Shown: piece after piece, positions 1-11,059 of the stretch
How the letters are laid out: each line of letters opens with the position of its first letter
How positions within the stretch are numbered: the first letter of the stretch is position 1
Source: Fomitopsis serialis
Lineage: Eukaryota > Basidiomycota > Agaricomycetes > Polyporales > Fomitopsidaceae
NCBI RefSeq assembly: GCF_022376445.1
Contig: NW_025954963.1
Location: 868,001-932,000 of the forward strand
Reading direction: 5' to 3'
DNA length: 64,000 nt
Made by a program: the position numbers and the translations under genes
The notes under the pieces: model-generated
What the model saw: only the letters and a program-made list of their open reading frames with translations
What the model was told of the DNA's origin: nothing
Databases searched by the model: none

Positions 1-59
1 TGGGCCGGCGTGAAGAAGTCGACATTGGGTGCGGGGGCGTTGATTATGTCCTGCGGCAT
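1..59 (-). CDS. NADH:flavin oxidoreductase (old yellow enzyme-like), N-terminal end only
   Basis: Only the first 19 codons are in the window. The start codon is the CAT at 57-59, and the frame stays open to base 1. The protein begins MPQDIINAPAPNVDFFTPA. The pattern NAPAPNVDFFTPA resembles the N-terminus of basidiomycete NADH:flavin oxidoreductases of the 12-oxophytodienoate reductase type, which reduce activated alkenes with FMN. A TATA-like GTATAAAA lies about 65-70 bp upstream on the same strand, which supports this start. The stretch is too short for certainty, and another enzyme with a similar N-terminus is possible. Confidence 0.45.
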   Translation of the reverse strand, partial: MPQDIINAPAPNVDFFTPA

Positions 60-122
60 CGCTGTGATGTTTATTGGAGGAGGAGTAGGGGACGATGAGG
101 AGAAGGAGGGTGGAAGGAAGGC

Positions 123-130
123 TTTTATAC
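123..130 (-). promoter_or_regulatory. TATA-like box of the gene starting at 59
   Basis: The minus strand reads GTATAAAA, 64-71 bp upstream of the ATG at 57-59. This is a reasonable distance for a fungal core promoter with a short leader. Confidence 0.4.
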
Positions 131-278
131 GCGTCGGGCGGCAGGTTGTGCGATACGAGCACTAAGTCGTGTCATGGCACATCATTTCCGGAGCCCGAGG
201 GCGAGGAGATCCCGACGCCTTTTTGTCCTGCGGCGACAGGCCAAGCATCGTTCTGACTGAGCCACCGGCCATCCGCAA

Positions 279-298
279 GACGCGTGACGTCACGCGTC
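279..298. promoter_or_regulatory. 20-bp perfect palindrome combining a CRE core with two ACGCGT boxes
   Basis: The sequence GACGCGTGACGTCACGCGTC is its own reverse complement. Its centre TGACGTCA is the classical site for ATF/CREB-type bZIP factors. Each arm carries ACGCGT, the MCB box bound by MBF-type cell-cycle factors. It lies about 220 bp upstream of the minus-strand gene starting at 59, so it may be an upstream element of that gene. Binding is inferred from the motif only. Confidence 0.45.
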
Positions 299-1771
299 AG
301 CGAAGCGCACTCGTCGCCGGCGCCAACGCGTCTTGTCTTTGCCGGCAATCCCTCGGATCCTCCAGCTTTGTGTACGCTGCCCGGCCACTCCTCCGAGTCG
401 AACCTCCGAAGGAGCTTGAAGGACATCCCTCGCGCTTCGTCAGCGCCCAAAGGCTATGCTTCGTCATTCTGGGGGGTTCCCGGCCCCGACGACCTATCGT
501 TGGGTCGTCTGTCCGTTAATAAGCCCATTTCGGCAGTAAGTAGAAGAACGCAGGACGCCAATGCACCGGAGTTGGGTCCACGATGTCTTCCCAATTGCCG
601 CGCTGAATCAGAATGGAGACTCCTGACTGCAACCTTGTATACAGCATTTCAGGCTTTCAGCGAAAAACACCACCGACCGTTGAATTGGGCGGGTGCTCCA
701 ATGCTCTTTGCAACTTCGAGAATTCCGCGTCCAAACCGGAGCGCGAACATCGTGTGTTCGTGCCTCCCTTCGACGATTCGAATCTTGCTACCGAATAGCA
801 GCATGACGATCACCCTTCCCTGGAAGGCCGGGCTGCACCTGTCCTGGGAATGCTTGAGGTCAGCAGCGAGTACTTGAGCCCTGAGTGCCCCGTATGACCA
901 CGCGTCATCTGCCCGGACGACCGAACTCGAGATGTGCGAGAGTTCTTGGGCGAGCTGGCTGGTCACATCTACATGCGTATTCTGGACGCCGACGGCGTAT
1001 ATTACTCAGTAAAGCGCCCCCTGACCATTATATGCAGAAGTGTCAAGAAGTATGGCTTCTGTATAAACGTTGTTTAATGAGAACTGAGATTCAAGCCACT
1101 GTGCGCGCAAGGAAGCGCACTTTCACGGCGACGTCTCCGACGGGTGCTTGCAGCACTTCTCTTGCTATCCTGGCAACATGGGTGACAGCGTGCGGGGTCA
1201 CCAGAGCTTGTTAACAACTCCCGAGTGCGGCTCTTGATCTCCTCCATCGTGTACACCGGCCCACGCTTTGTGTCCCTCTTCGAATTCACAGCCCTTACTT
1301 ACAACACGTACAATATTCTGAGGCCCCAAGGCATTTTGCCATGTCGGTCGTCGTACTCGTTTCGTAGTCTTTGGAAAGACCATAGCCGCGGTCGCTGAGG
1401 TCGTTGAAGGGAGTGGCACGATGAGGCTTGGACGATGAACGTAACGTTCGAGTTCTAGAGGATTGCAGCCCAGCTTGTGTTCGCCGCACCGATTGTGGCG
1501 TCTCGAGTCAAACCGAACTGTGCTGTACATTGTCGAGGTCCACCTCCTAATATCAGTACTCTCCTCTCATGCATACTGCCGCGGTCACCTTGGAGGTGGA
1601 CCAGTTTCAGAATGGCGGGTCTTGTCGCTGCGCCGAGTCGCCATGAGGACGAGTGCACACAGATTGTGTAGATCGCACGCTTCACCCTCCCACTTTCCCG
1701 CCAACGTCGTGCTGAGCGACCCTGTCAGTATTCACAAGTGACTTGAAGAACTAATGGCTACGACTGAGACA
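299..1771. other. Stretch without an assignable gene
   Basis: Several short open frames exist on both strands, the best being a minus-strand frame at 649-966 (105 codons). None shows a family motif or joins its neighbours through convincing splice sites. The last part, about 1724-1771, reads like the end of an intron of the next gene: a CTAAT branch-like site at 1751-1755 and an AG at the boundary near 1771. A first exon of the phosphatase may therefore lie here, but I could not fix it. Confidence 0.4.
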
Positions 1772-2905
1772 GGGTTCCCACCATCGCCCCGGATGTCGTC
1801 GCGGCCACGCTCTCCTCACCACCTTTCGTGACCGTAGACGGTGTCATCAATATCCGCGACTTCGGCAACTGCCCCTCCTCATCCTCGCCAGACGCGGTGG
1901 TCAAGCCGCACCACCTCTTCAGGTCGGGCGAGCCCAGTCGCGTCACCCCGAGCGGGGCAGAGGCGCTCCGCGCGCTGGGGGTCAAGAAGGTGTTCGACCT
2001 CCGGGCGGACGTGGAGATCGCGAAGTACAAGAGCGCGAACGCGGGGATAGAGGGCGTGCAGTTCATTAGGGCGCCCATCGTGGACATGTCGTTCGACCCG
2101 GTGGGCCTAGCTCAGAGGTGCGCGTCCATTCCACTTCAGCCCCATGGACGCCGGCCGATGTTGTTGCCGCCGTAGATTGAAGCAGTTCGAGACGAGCGAG
2201 TCGGAGGTGGGTCCTGCATCCCGTGCGTTCCGAGTCTGGGCGACTTTGACGGCTATGTTTCGAATCGTAGGCGTTCATGGTATTGTACTCTGAGATCCTG
2301 GAACGCGGAGGGGGTGCCGTGGAGACGGTCCTCCTCCATCTGCGCGATCACCCCGATGAGCCTTGTCTCCTACACTGCACCGGTGAGCCGCGGCCATGAC
2401 GACGTATCTATTTGACAGCAGTCTTACGCTGGATATGCACTTAGCGGGAAAGGACCGTACAGGTGTCTTCGCGGCTCTGATCCTTTTGGTGCGTTTATGT
2501 GAATGTCTGGAAGCGCCCGCAGCTGACACTCGGCCTGACAGCTCCTCGGCGCGAGCGACGAGGACATCATCGAGGACTATACGCTCACCACCGTCGGGCT
2601 GCAGCCCGCGCTGCCCCTCCTCGTCGCGCGGTTCGAGAAGGAACAGGTCTACCGCGACAACAGAGCGGGCACGCTCAACATGGCGACGGCAAAGTACGTC
2701 ACACGCGGCATCTGTGCGCCCGGGAGCTCACCACACCTCGAATGTGGGTTGCAGGCCGCAGACGATGCGTGTCTTGCTGGATCATGTGCGCGAGAGGTAT
2801 GGCGGTGTCGAGGGGTACTTGAAGACGCACACGACGCTGGCGGAGGACGACTTTGCCCGCATTCGGGCGAATTTGCTTGTCCCTGCGTGTACCACTCACC
2901 AATGA
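1772..2905 (+). CDS. Protein-tyrosine/serine phosphatase (Y_phosphatase3-like)
   Basis: This is an intron-containing gene for a dual-specificity-type phosphatase of the bacterial/fungal tyrosine-serine family. The first long exon reads VTVDGVINIRDFG, then HLFRSGEPSRVTPSGAEAL and VKKVFDLRADVE, the usual order in this family. The catalytic P-loop HCTAGKDRTG (H-C-x5-R) is created by splicing: the exon ending at 2382 joins the exon starting at 2445. Later exons start at about 2542 (LLGASDEDIIEDY) and 2756 (the frame with DHVRERYGGVEGYL). The last exon runs to TGA at 2903-2905 with the end LVPACTTHQ. The true start is not settled: an in-frame stop at 1765-1767 means an upstream exon must supply the ATG. 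The catalytic Cys, Arg and the general-acid region are present, so it looks functional. Confidence 0.8.
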
Positions 2906-4125
2906 GAGTAGACGGTCGTAACGCTGTGTTCGCGTGTATCAAGACAGTTCCGATCTCTCGTTTCAACATACAGCGCCTCGGCAGCTCATCGCCAATCGCC
3001 CGTCGCCCGCACGACGTCATCGTGTTCTTAGACTGCAATGTTCTGCGGAATCCGACTAGAGAAAGGGCTGGAAGAAGGTGGGGACGGTTTTCACAAGTAT
3101 CACGGCAGCAACGAGCTTGCTGGTCATGCTACTCAACGATGCCGCCGGAACCCGCGGAGATTCGACCACAGCTACTTATTAGTCAGACAAGAATTACCTC
3201 TCGGCGGAAGGCAGCGAATACATGTAATGCGGTCATGCGACACGACCAAGGAGGTCAAAGCCTACCAGCACATTGCTCACTCGTCAGAGGATCGCGCGAA
3301 ATATCAGGGCTCCGTGGTGCGTACATGTCGCCGGTTGCCTACCGTTGAAGCTGTGGCTGATATTGTATGTTTGGGATATCGTAGTCGGACTCGGTTCGGC
3401 GGGGTATTTACAGCGTTCTGACCTACGCTTCAGGGCAGCAGCGCGTGGGTGGCCGATCCTGCAGGAGCCGGTCTATGGAACAAACGACGTATCAATCGAG
3501 ACGCCAACGGTGGATCGATTCGTACGCCCGGAAACCGGCGTATGTAGAATTAACTAAGCTTGCTTGGGGCCTTCGGTCCTTTGTTATCTCTTTCGGCGGA
3601 GACAGACCATACTGTGCCATTCCACCCTGGATCACTGTAATGACGTTGGCTATGCAGCTCGCTGGCGACAGGGCTTCCATCTCGGAGTGCGCCGAGGCGA
3701 GTACAACACTGCGTCTATTTCGTCCTCACTGAGTGTCTAACATATGCTCCGGCATATAGGGCTCTCCGATCCTCAAATGCCAAGGCAATGTTGCACGCCC
3801 CATGTCGGTGAGCGGGATCAAAGGCTCAGTACGGTGAGTCAAACTGTGAGTCATAGAGGTCTCAGACCTTCCGTAACGCGTGGCTCTAAGCTGTACGATC
3901 CAGATCGTCACATCGACTCGGACTCGCACGCGGATGCTCAGACAGCCTCACTCTATCTGATTTCATCACTCGGCTGGGCGAAGGAACCGCGAACATCGAA
4001 GTGTCTCATACGACGTGCAATAGCTTGGGCGTTGAAGGCGTGACGGTCTCCCATCGGCCAGCCCGTACTATCACTTCGTTCGTGCTCTTCACTCGCGTTT
4101 TGAAAAGCCTCGAATTATCATATAT
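2906..4125. other. Gene-poor stretch, probably decayed sequence
   Basis: Many short frames overlap on the plus strand (for example 3038-3421 and 3273-3557), but none carries a recognisable domain or a consistent exon chain. The stretch lies between the phosphatase and the first clear pseudogene and is best read as decayed sequence of unknown origin. Confidence 0.4.
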
Positions 4126-4905
4126 TGACAAAGTTGAAAGTGCTGTTCATAATGCGGTGGCCACTGCGTGCTCTAATGCACCTGTTAGCGCCGCGATTTG
4201 ACTGATGGCGACCCATTGGTCTCAGTTGCCTTCATGGTACGCATGATCAAGGCCCATCCTCAAGTTGGATCATGGATCGTGCTGGAATAGCGTCTCATAC
4301 ATGGTCCTATGTAGGAAACTCATCTTAGCCTCTGCGCTTCCTGCGCGGCGGGCGGCCATGATGCACCTCTGTACGTCAAGGCACTTCCACGAGCTTCTGT
4401 CTCAGATCTTCTTCAACGTCTACAAGCCATCCACTCCCTTCGCAAAGACCGCCTCCACCGCTCGACTACTCGGTGGTGGTTGTCAAGTGCGTCTCATTTT
4501 CCTGAATCGCCGGACTTCGCTTAGCATGAACCATAGCGCGGGGACCCACCCATGCCCACGCTCACGGAGTTGATTGCCGTATTCGATGTGCTACCACAGT
4601 GGTACTACCAGAACCGCCACCGCCGCTTCGTCAATCTTTCGCTCATCAGAAAGCTGCCAGTGCCGGTGCTGCACCACATGCCCCGAAGACGGCGCGATCT
4701 TCTTCTCTTATGCAGAGACTGTTTTTGCTGGGGCGTTCTCGTCGCCGACGCCCGCAGAGACGGCGCGCAAAGTCAATCTGTTTCTATCGTCAAAGACAGC
4801 GAAGACGATGGTTGTTATCGCAGCTGTTGACACGGGCATGATAAGCTTCTTCCGCTTCGGTGAAGGTGTTTTCACTCAGTCATATCAGGACTTCTTTCAG
4901 GACAA
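4126..4905 (+). pseudogene. Truncated, frameshifted copy of the Sen54 C-terminal half
   Basis: This is an inverted, degenerate duplicate of the 3' half of the Sen54 gene at 40327-41964. Matching blocks include the segment around 4144-4240 (against 40970-41060 on the other strand) and the C-terminal coding exon. The original's frame PTLSELTALFDVLPELPPP is here spread over three frames: PTLTELIAVFDVLPQ near 4555, LPEPPPPLRQSF near 4600, and KTMVVIAAVDTGMISFFRF near 4800-4860. Both intron positions of the source are kept (donors near 4238 and 4490), so the copy came from DNA duplication and not from an mRNA. The N-terminal half is missing and the conserved end EWPM is lost. It cannot make a working endonuclease subunit. 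Confidence 0.75.
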
Positions 4906-4949
4906 TGATGAGGAACATGCAATGGAGTTGGTCTTCGGTGTGCGTCCTC

Positions 4950-7250
4950 ACCCACTGTGCGTGAATTGCAATGCGAAGGCAATGTACCAGGTCGCTCACG
5001 ATGATCCTGAACCCACTGTGACTAACAATTACGAAGCTTTCATAATTTAGCGAACGCTAGGCAGCGTCACGCTGTGCGATCTTGTGCCAACGGAGCGCTA
5101 CTCCCTAGTATGATGCAGTATATATTACATGCTGCTGCCTGCCTTATGCCGCATCCGCCTCTGCAACGCACCGTACACGTCGTCAACCTCTACGACATAC
5201 AAATTACGAGGGCTACGCTCGCTGACGCTTTGAAACGTGTAGTCCCACCCAGCAATTGCTTGTCCCAAATAGTGAACCCACGGGCTCATATCATCATGAC
5301 TAATATATCGTCCGACTGGTCAACTATGTCTCTCGCGTGAGTTGAAAGAGACCTGTTATGACAAATTATCTCATGATCACCACAGTCTAGGGCCTGCCGT
5401 ACGTCTTCTCTGCTACATCAGTGCATGAACGGTCGTGATGGCCTCCATTTCCAATCGGATCTCGTAGTTCCTAGGATTCGCATTTAGCTGCGCTTTGCAA
5501 GGCATTCTGTCTGTACAAGTTTGTGAGTTGTTTCATCTTGAAGGCTATACATGATTGACGGCCACAATTTCAGACATTTACTATGTGTGTTTTCCGAAGG
5601 ATTTAGCCTTCCAGAAATGCCTAGGTACGGTCTGTATAAGCCAGGCTGACGTCCTCTAAGCAGACCTCACACAGTCTATCTTGTCTGCCTCTATGAGTGG
5701 GCTCAGACTATCATGATAACTCACAACCTATATTATACTTTTGTTCTCCAGACTACCGTCGACGATGCGACCTGGCCAATGGCACAAGATGCTTGGCTGC
5801 CTATGTTCCTCATGCCCGTCTTCACCGCAACTACTGTTCAACTCTTCTATGCTTGGCGTATCGCGAAATTGTCGCAGAGCCGACTCTTCTCAGTCATCAT
5901 CATCTTTGTGAGTCACAGAAGTGTCTTCGTTGGACAGTACTATACTGAGCTACGCACAGGCCATCTGGTTCGCGTGATGTTTTGGCATCATATCTGCTGT
6001 CATGATGAAGGTGCGTATATCAATCGACGGTAACGCACAAAGTGACAGTAGCATCATGATATGCATCGTACAGCCAGACAACGTAATATTGCCAACCATT
6101 TTCAGGGTATCTCCGATGGTAATTCGTATCGATATCAAGTATCGGACGCCTTACGAGCGTAACTAGGTCTGGTCGGCTGGTAGCGCCACCGTAGATGTGA
6201 CGATATCCGCATTCATGGTCTATTTGGTGCGTCTAGTCACGGTAGTCGGGTTTCTATTGCCAAATGATTTAACCTTCATCCAGTTACATCGCATGAGAAA
6301 TGAATGGGCAAAAACCGATCTGTTGGTCAATCGCATTATAAGAATGGTGATTGAGACGGGATGCGTTACAGGTATGTCTCGTTGTTCTTGTCATACTATT
6401 TTCGATGAGTTCATCGACGTTTTAGTCATAAATGCAATCGCGATTGTGTGTTTTTTGTGGTATATACCAGCTGTGGTCAGTCTCATAGTGTATCGGTGAA
6501 CGACAAACACGTTGACCAGTCTCGCTAGGCGTCTTGTTTGTGAGTCCACGTCAAACCATTTTCGCACTTCCAGCAGCTCTTTGACCCGCCGATAGCTTGT
6601 TGACTCTGCCGAAATTGTGACGAATCAGTATTCACTACAACTCTTACAGTGCTGACGCCATTTCCCTCAGGTATGCCAATAGCCTGTTGGTCTCACTGAA
6701 CAACAGAGTCCTGTTACGTAGAGAGGCCTCCGAAGTCGACCTAGGATTTCGTCTAACTCTCTCGGTGAGCAGTCGACAGCCTACGGCGCGTACATCGTCG
6801 ATTGTACAGGGCGTGGGCGCAGGCCCTCAATGCTCGACTGAGGTCGCCCTCGAGGAAGCTGCAGACGCTGATGATCACTCCTCCGAGGTCCGTGAACTGT
6901 TAGAGGCAGCGTGTTTATTGATTGACCACGACCGTGCTTAGGTTCCGAAATGACATCAAGGCATGCTCTGTCGCATGAGCGACATTGCGCTTCTGCGGAC
7001 GAGGAGGCTCAGAAGAACGTATCAAAACTGGTAGTTTTTTTTGACCCGTCCCATCAGCTGCGGTACACATAACTTAGAAGTGTCCCGTTTCGTCACTTCC
7101 ACCGTCCCAACCTTCGTATCTATGGCGTCTCGAGCTCTTATATTCATCTCTCTGGAAGCGGACTACGCTCTGCGGGGTGGCGGGTGCGCTGCCGTGCGAG
7201 GCTGTACAGAAGGTGTGTATGATACATACCTCTGGGTGCGACCGTGACGC
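4950..7250. repeat. Inverted duplicate, left copy (partner 35300-37560)
   Basis: Read on the opposite strand, 35300-37560 follows this stretch in the same order. Examples are HDDPEPTV near 5000 against 37480, the block at 5150-5260 against 37210-37330, the DUF6534 relic, and the run at 6690-6800 against 35690-35810. The two copies have clearly diverged by eye, with small indels. The stretch 5420-6060 is also present a third time at 28430-29065. This is old segmental duplication and carries no sign of a transposase. Confidence 0.7.
5430..6941 (+). pseudogene. DUF6534-type membrane protein relic, copy 1
   Basis: I read this as a decayed member of the multi-pass membrane proteins of Agaricomycetes that carry the DUF6534 domain; the function of the family is unknown. 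Recognisable exons in order are: an early segment with DIYYVCFPKD near 5580; YLVCLYEWAQT with TATVQLFYAWRIAKLSQSRL at 5670-5910; a later segment with ATVDVTISAFMVYL near 6180-6230; VNRIIRMVIETG at 6330-6360; and a last exon with YANSLLVSLNNR at 6670-6720. After the splice at 5959 the frame hits a TGA at 5975-5977 (AIWFA then stop). The two other copies, at 28430-29070 and 35540-37070, do not have this stop. Several exon junctions are also lost. Confidence 0.6.
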
Positions 7251-7489
7251 TCCCGACGCCCCAGTAGATCCCGTTGAAGCCGCTTGCGCTCACAAAGCTT
7301 CGTCGCGAGTATAGACGCATCTTTATGGTGCCATGGGGAAAAGAAGGAGGTTGACGGCCGTACCTGCGAGTCTACCGACCTACTAATATAGTTGGTTGAC
7401 CGAGCCCGAAGCTGGATCTGAGCAGTGAGACCTTACTGACTGCGTACCACAAGATTGAACCGTACGAACGTCGACCCTCGGTCATGGTC

Positions 7490-7690
7490 CTCCACGACAA
7501 TCTCGTGTTCATTCAGCGACACGAGCAACGCGTATTCGCCCTGCCGTCGACTTGTGGACGTCGTCCAGAGAGGTGAGCACTTGCGTCCAAGTGCGATTGC
7601 TAAAGCGCTCAAGATCTCAGATGTACTTACCGCCGATCACGGTAAGCGCGCTGGGGAGCGCTCAGCGCTGACGCGGACGCGTGAAGCTTG
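7490..7690. repeat. Inverted copy of the Sen54 upstream region
   Basis: The stretch around 7540-7680, including GCGCTCAAGATCTCAGATGT at 7606-7625, recurs in reverse orientation at about 42030-42220, just upstream of the Sen54 start. It forms a separate fragment in the left mosaic, cut off from the Sen54 coding fragment at 4126-4905. Confidence 0.6.
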
Positions 7691-10517
7691 AAGCACTGAA
7701 GTTTGAGCAGAGTTGGAGGGCCGGTAGCGGCGGCCAACCACGTCGGCTCTGGAAGGATATATGTAGCCCTCGGACGGCGGCGGTCGTTTCTGTGCCAACG
7801 TTTCCCGATGCTAGTGCAAGCTAGTACGGCCGCCCGGCCTGCGCTGATATCAACGCAATGTCCATTGATCCGTGCTCCGGCAGTTCGTTTCACGGATCTG
7901 ACTCCTCCTTTCAATTCATTTAGAAGACCGTCAAAGCCGGTCAAGTGCCCGCGTCGAATCCGGAGCTGCTCGGAGCACCGACTGGTTTGGGGCGACCTCC
8001 GACTGCCTCGGAGCTCCACACCGCTTCTGCCATGCAGATGGACACTGCCAGCGGGATGCTGTCCTACCAAGGCAGCAAGTATCTGCAGTGCCGCGGCGGT
8101 CAAGCCAATTCAAAGCGATGTTCAAATATCTATATGTAGGCCGGGTCGAGCTCACCACGTCCACCTTGATCACTGGCACAAGCTCAACGATTATGCAGAT
8201 GACGAACCTCACGCCGCGTTCGTTCAGCTCGTTTTTCATCGGCATGACCTTGGCCACTGCGTATGTGACTGAATCTCGTCCCACCTTTCCAGCTGCTGAC
8301 GTGGATTTTTCAGAATGCATGGCTGCACTTGTGCTCAGCTCATGTATTATCTCAGACATTACTCAGACAGAGACGGTTCGACTATGCGAAGCCTGGTGGG
8401 TCTTTGAGTAACATCCGTAGTGTCTAATCAAAGTGATGCTTCACAGATCATACTTCTCTGGTGCGAATGACCTGACATTCTAACATGAGTATATCTACAG
8501 TGCTTCCATTTAGGGCACTAGATACGCTGTCGACAATCATGAGTGTAGATGTGCGTATTCCCCGTTACTATTTTCGATCTTCTTGCGCCTAAGACCGGTT
8601 CAGGGTAACTGGTACTATATGGTTCAAAATCATGGTACAACGTCTATATCGTCACTGCCGAGGTATGTCCACCACAGCTGTGCAACCAGCCCTTCCTGAT
8701 GGGTTCTGCATTTCAGATCCTCAGCGGTGCGTACATCCATAGACCTTTGTGCGAACAATTCACTGATGCTCCTCCACCCAGCTAGAACACCTCACCTCTG
8801 TATGTAGCTGTGGCTTGTGCAGATTTAAGTACGACTTACGTGGATCATCAGGCTACTGTTACATTTGCTGTGCGGAGGTCTGGTTCACCCTCATGTACTT
8901 TGACGAACATATACTGACCATGATCTGCTTAGTTTCGACATCTTCACGTTGTGGAAACGTGAGTCTTGGATGCAACTGTCTATTCCTAGACCCTATGATG
9001 ATGACGAATGCCGCTTGACAATTGAAAGTGTCTCGGCGGCAACGGTGCAGAGTACCATTAGTTGTGACATCCGTTAGTCAGTGCGGATGATCACCATATC
9101 GTGTGTATTGACGTGAATGGTTTCAAGAGCGCGTTGTCGATGATCGCAATTGGTGAGTAAAGCATGAAAATCACATACTTTGTGTGCCGTCCATCCTAAC
9201 ACGAGATCTCAGGTTCTGCGCTCTGTGAGTATCAAGGCCCGGGCTCGATCATAGCATTGGTCTCGAGGTCGCTGATGCACGGGTCCGTAACAGCAATGCT
9301 GTATGTCCACTCCTTGAGTTGACGACAGCCCAGACCATTCATTGCGACCTTGATATCAATACGGTCACAGAGGCTACGACTCCCAGCTCGTTCGCGACTT
9401 GTGGGAATTGCTACGCGAGCCAAAAGTCAGTTACAGCCCAGCATCATATGGACCACACGACATTGACAGGAGGCAGATGCAAATCTCAATACAAACGCTC
9501 ACGGCCTTCATGGCGAACCTCTTCCTATGTGCAGCTCTCTGCTGGGTAGTCCGAGTTGAAGGCGCCAAACTGGCTCCGGACTCGATGTAAGCTCCTGTCC
9601 ATCTATATGCTACAAGGCGCATTGACACCGTCATGATGTTGCATTAGCATGAGGTCGACGATCCGGAGGTACACCTTATACACGGTCTTCCGAACCCTGT
9701 TTGCTGCGTGCGACCACTCCCGCTTCCTTGACCGTCTTACAAGTCATCGCTAACCCGTTGTCAGCCTGGTCGAACTGTTCGCATTCATTATGGTCAGTCA
9801 ATACGCTCATCGGCGGGAATCGCTAATCTCAGTGAATCAGTACATCGGTTGGTTAGACGACGACTCGTACTATTGGACCATATTCCATATCCCATCCAGC
9901 AAAGGTGAGCCGCCATTCCTGGATTGTTCGAAACGTCAGCGCTCATAGCCTTGCAGTATACGTCAACTCTATCCTTGCTATGTGAGCATGATACGCTGAG
10001 AAAGTATCTGAGAACAACTCACGGAGCTGTACAGGCTGAATGCTCGTCACTCGTTGGCTGAGTACGGCCAGGATGGCTCGACATACTTCGAGGACAGCAT
10101 CATCTTCGCCACCATGCTAGACGTAGAGCAAGCCACGGACGAATCTGCTTGCAGCACCGCCGTGACTCCGAACAACGCGGACTCGTGCGTCGCCGGCTAC
10201 AGTGAGTTCCCCTCAGCACAATTTGTCGATGGCACTGTACTGGAGCCGCTGGCGCACGTATAGATACTCGGCTGGAGAAGATGGGTCATGATAACACGGT
10301 ACCACACTCAGACGAGTCTTGAGTTCTGGCGGCTATCCAACGCTGTTAGCCAGACAGTCGCATTCCGCCGCGAGGAGTCAACGGCACTGGGGGGCTCATT
10401 ACCAGAGACCTCAACTTCGCCGTGCACTTGAGGTCTATTAATAGCTATGTAAGGCTGTACTATATTCAACGTGTTACGATATGATAGGAGCTACGGTCTA
10501 ATAACGGTGTTGCGTCT
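7682..10517. repeat. Long inverted repeat, left arm (partner 25555-28407)
   Basis: The reverse complement of 25555-28407 matches this stretch from the GAAGCTTGAAGCACT near 7682 to GTGTTGCGTCTATG near 10517. Similarity is high by eye in the middle, with only a few differences over about 200 bp around 9430-9630, and lower near the ends. The arm contains one DUF6534 relic. The two arms face each other across about 15 kb that holds Rictor, NDUFS4, the CSC1-like gene and an F-box gene. Confidence 0.8.
8030..10263 (+). pseudogene. DUF6534-type membrane protein relic, copy 2
   Basis: A second, different DUF6534-type relic. Readable pieces include LDTLSTIMS near 8530, WYYMVQNHG near 8610, a middle segment near 9480-9590 with FMANLFLCAALCWVVRVEG, RRYTLYTVFRTLFAA near 9665-9715, YIGWLDDDSYYWTIFHIPS near 9842-9900, and a last exon with VYVNSILAMLNARHS around the splice at 9956-10035. 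That last exon corresponds to the KLYSNSLL-LNAR end typical of the family. The pieces sit in different frames and stops interrupt them, so it is not expected to be functional. The inverted copy at 25942-28230 carries the same exon order and similar breaks, which suggests much of the decay came before the duplication. Confidence 0.6.
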
Positions 10518-10539
10518 ATGCCAACGAAGGCTATCATGG

Positions 10540-10760
10540 TCTTCCTCCATCTGCGCGACAGTGACTCGGCGGAACATACGCTCAAAGAGAAGAATGTGAG
10601 TGAATACGTCCTTCGAGTTTACCACTGCGTCGAGCATGACCCTCGCACCGCTTGTACCATTGTTACAGGGAAGGAAATCTGCCGACGAGACGAGGAAGAC
10701 GGTGCACACTGGCACTGGCAATTGAAGAGTCGGATCCACGGGTAACTATGGGAAGATGTT
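10540..10760 (+). repeat. Inverted fragment of the RING gene's 3' coding end
   Basis: The stretch 10590-10710 matches the reverse complement of about 47440-47570, the last coding part of the RING-H2 gene. A shared run is GGAAGGAAATCTGCCG at 10671-10686. It sits directly beside the end of the long inverted arm and just before the Rictor gene. It is non-coding here and only records a past rearrangement. Confidence 0.65.
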
Positions 10761-11059
10761 GGTGGAAGTGCAAAATGTAGAGACACGTCTTTTCCGCGCA
10801 GTCCATGGAATCGCCACAAGTTAAAGGCAAGTACTGGGAGGACAAAGCGAGGTGTGAACATACGAAGCTTGAATTTAAGCTTCAATGTAGTACGGCGAAT
10901 TACTGGCACGTGATCTACATTGCAGTACGATCCGGATCTGGGTCCGGGGATTGAGGCGATCGCTGACGAGCCTCCCAACCTCCGGTGGGTCTGCCTTTCT
11001 GTGGCATGCAACCATAGCGACACCTCCCACTTGCCTCCAGCACTAATCTCAGCTCGGAG

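Noticed and set aside
649..966. Minus-strand frame of 105 codons with a protein-like composition
   Set aside because: No family motif, no stop-free continuation and no convincing splice partner on either side.
10531..10560. Similarity of CTTCCTCCATCTGCGCGA to the phosphatase exon near 2330
   Set aside because: Only about 18 bp match and the flanks differ, so it may be chance; the clear match of this stretch is to the RING gene.
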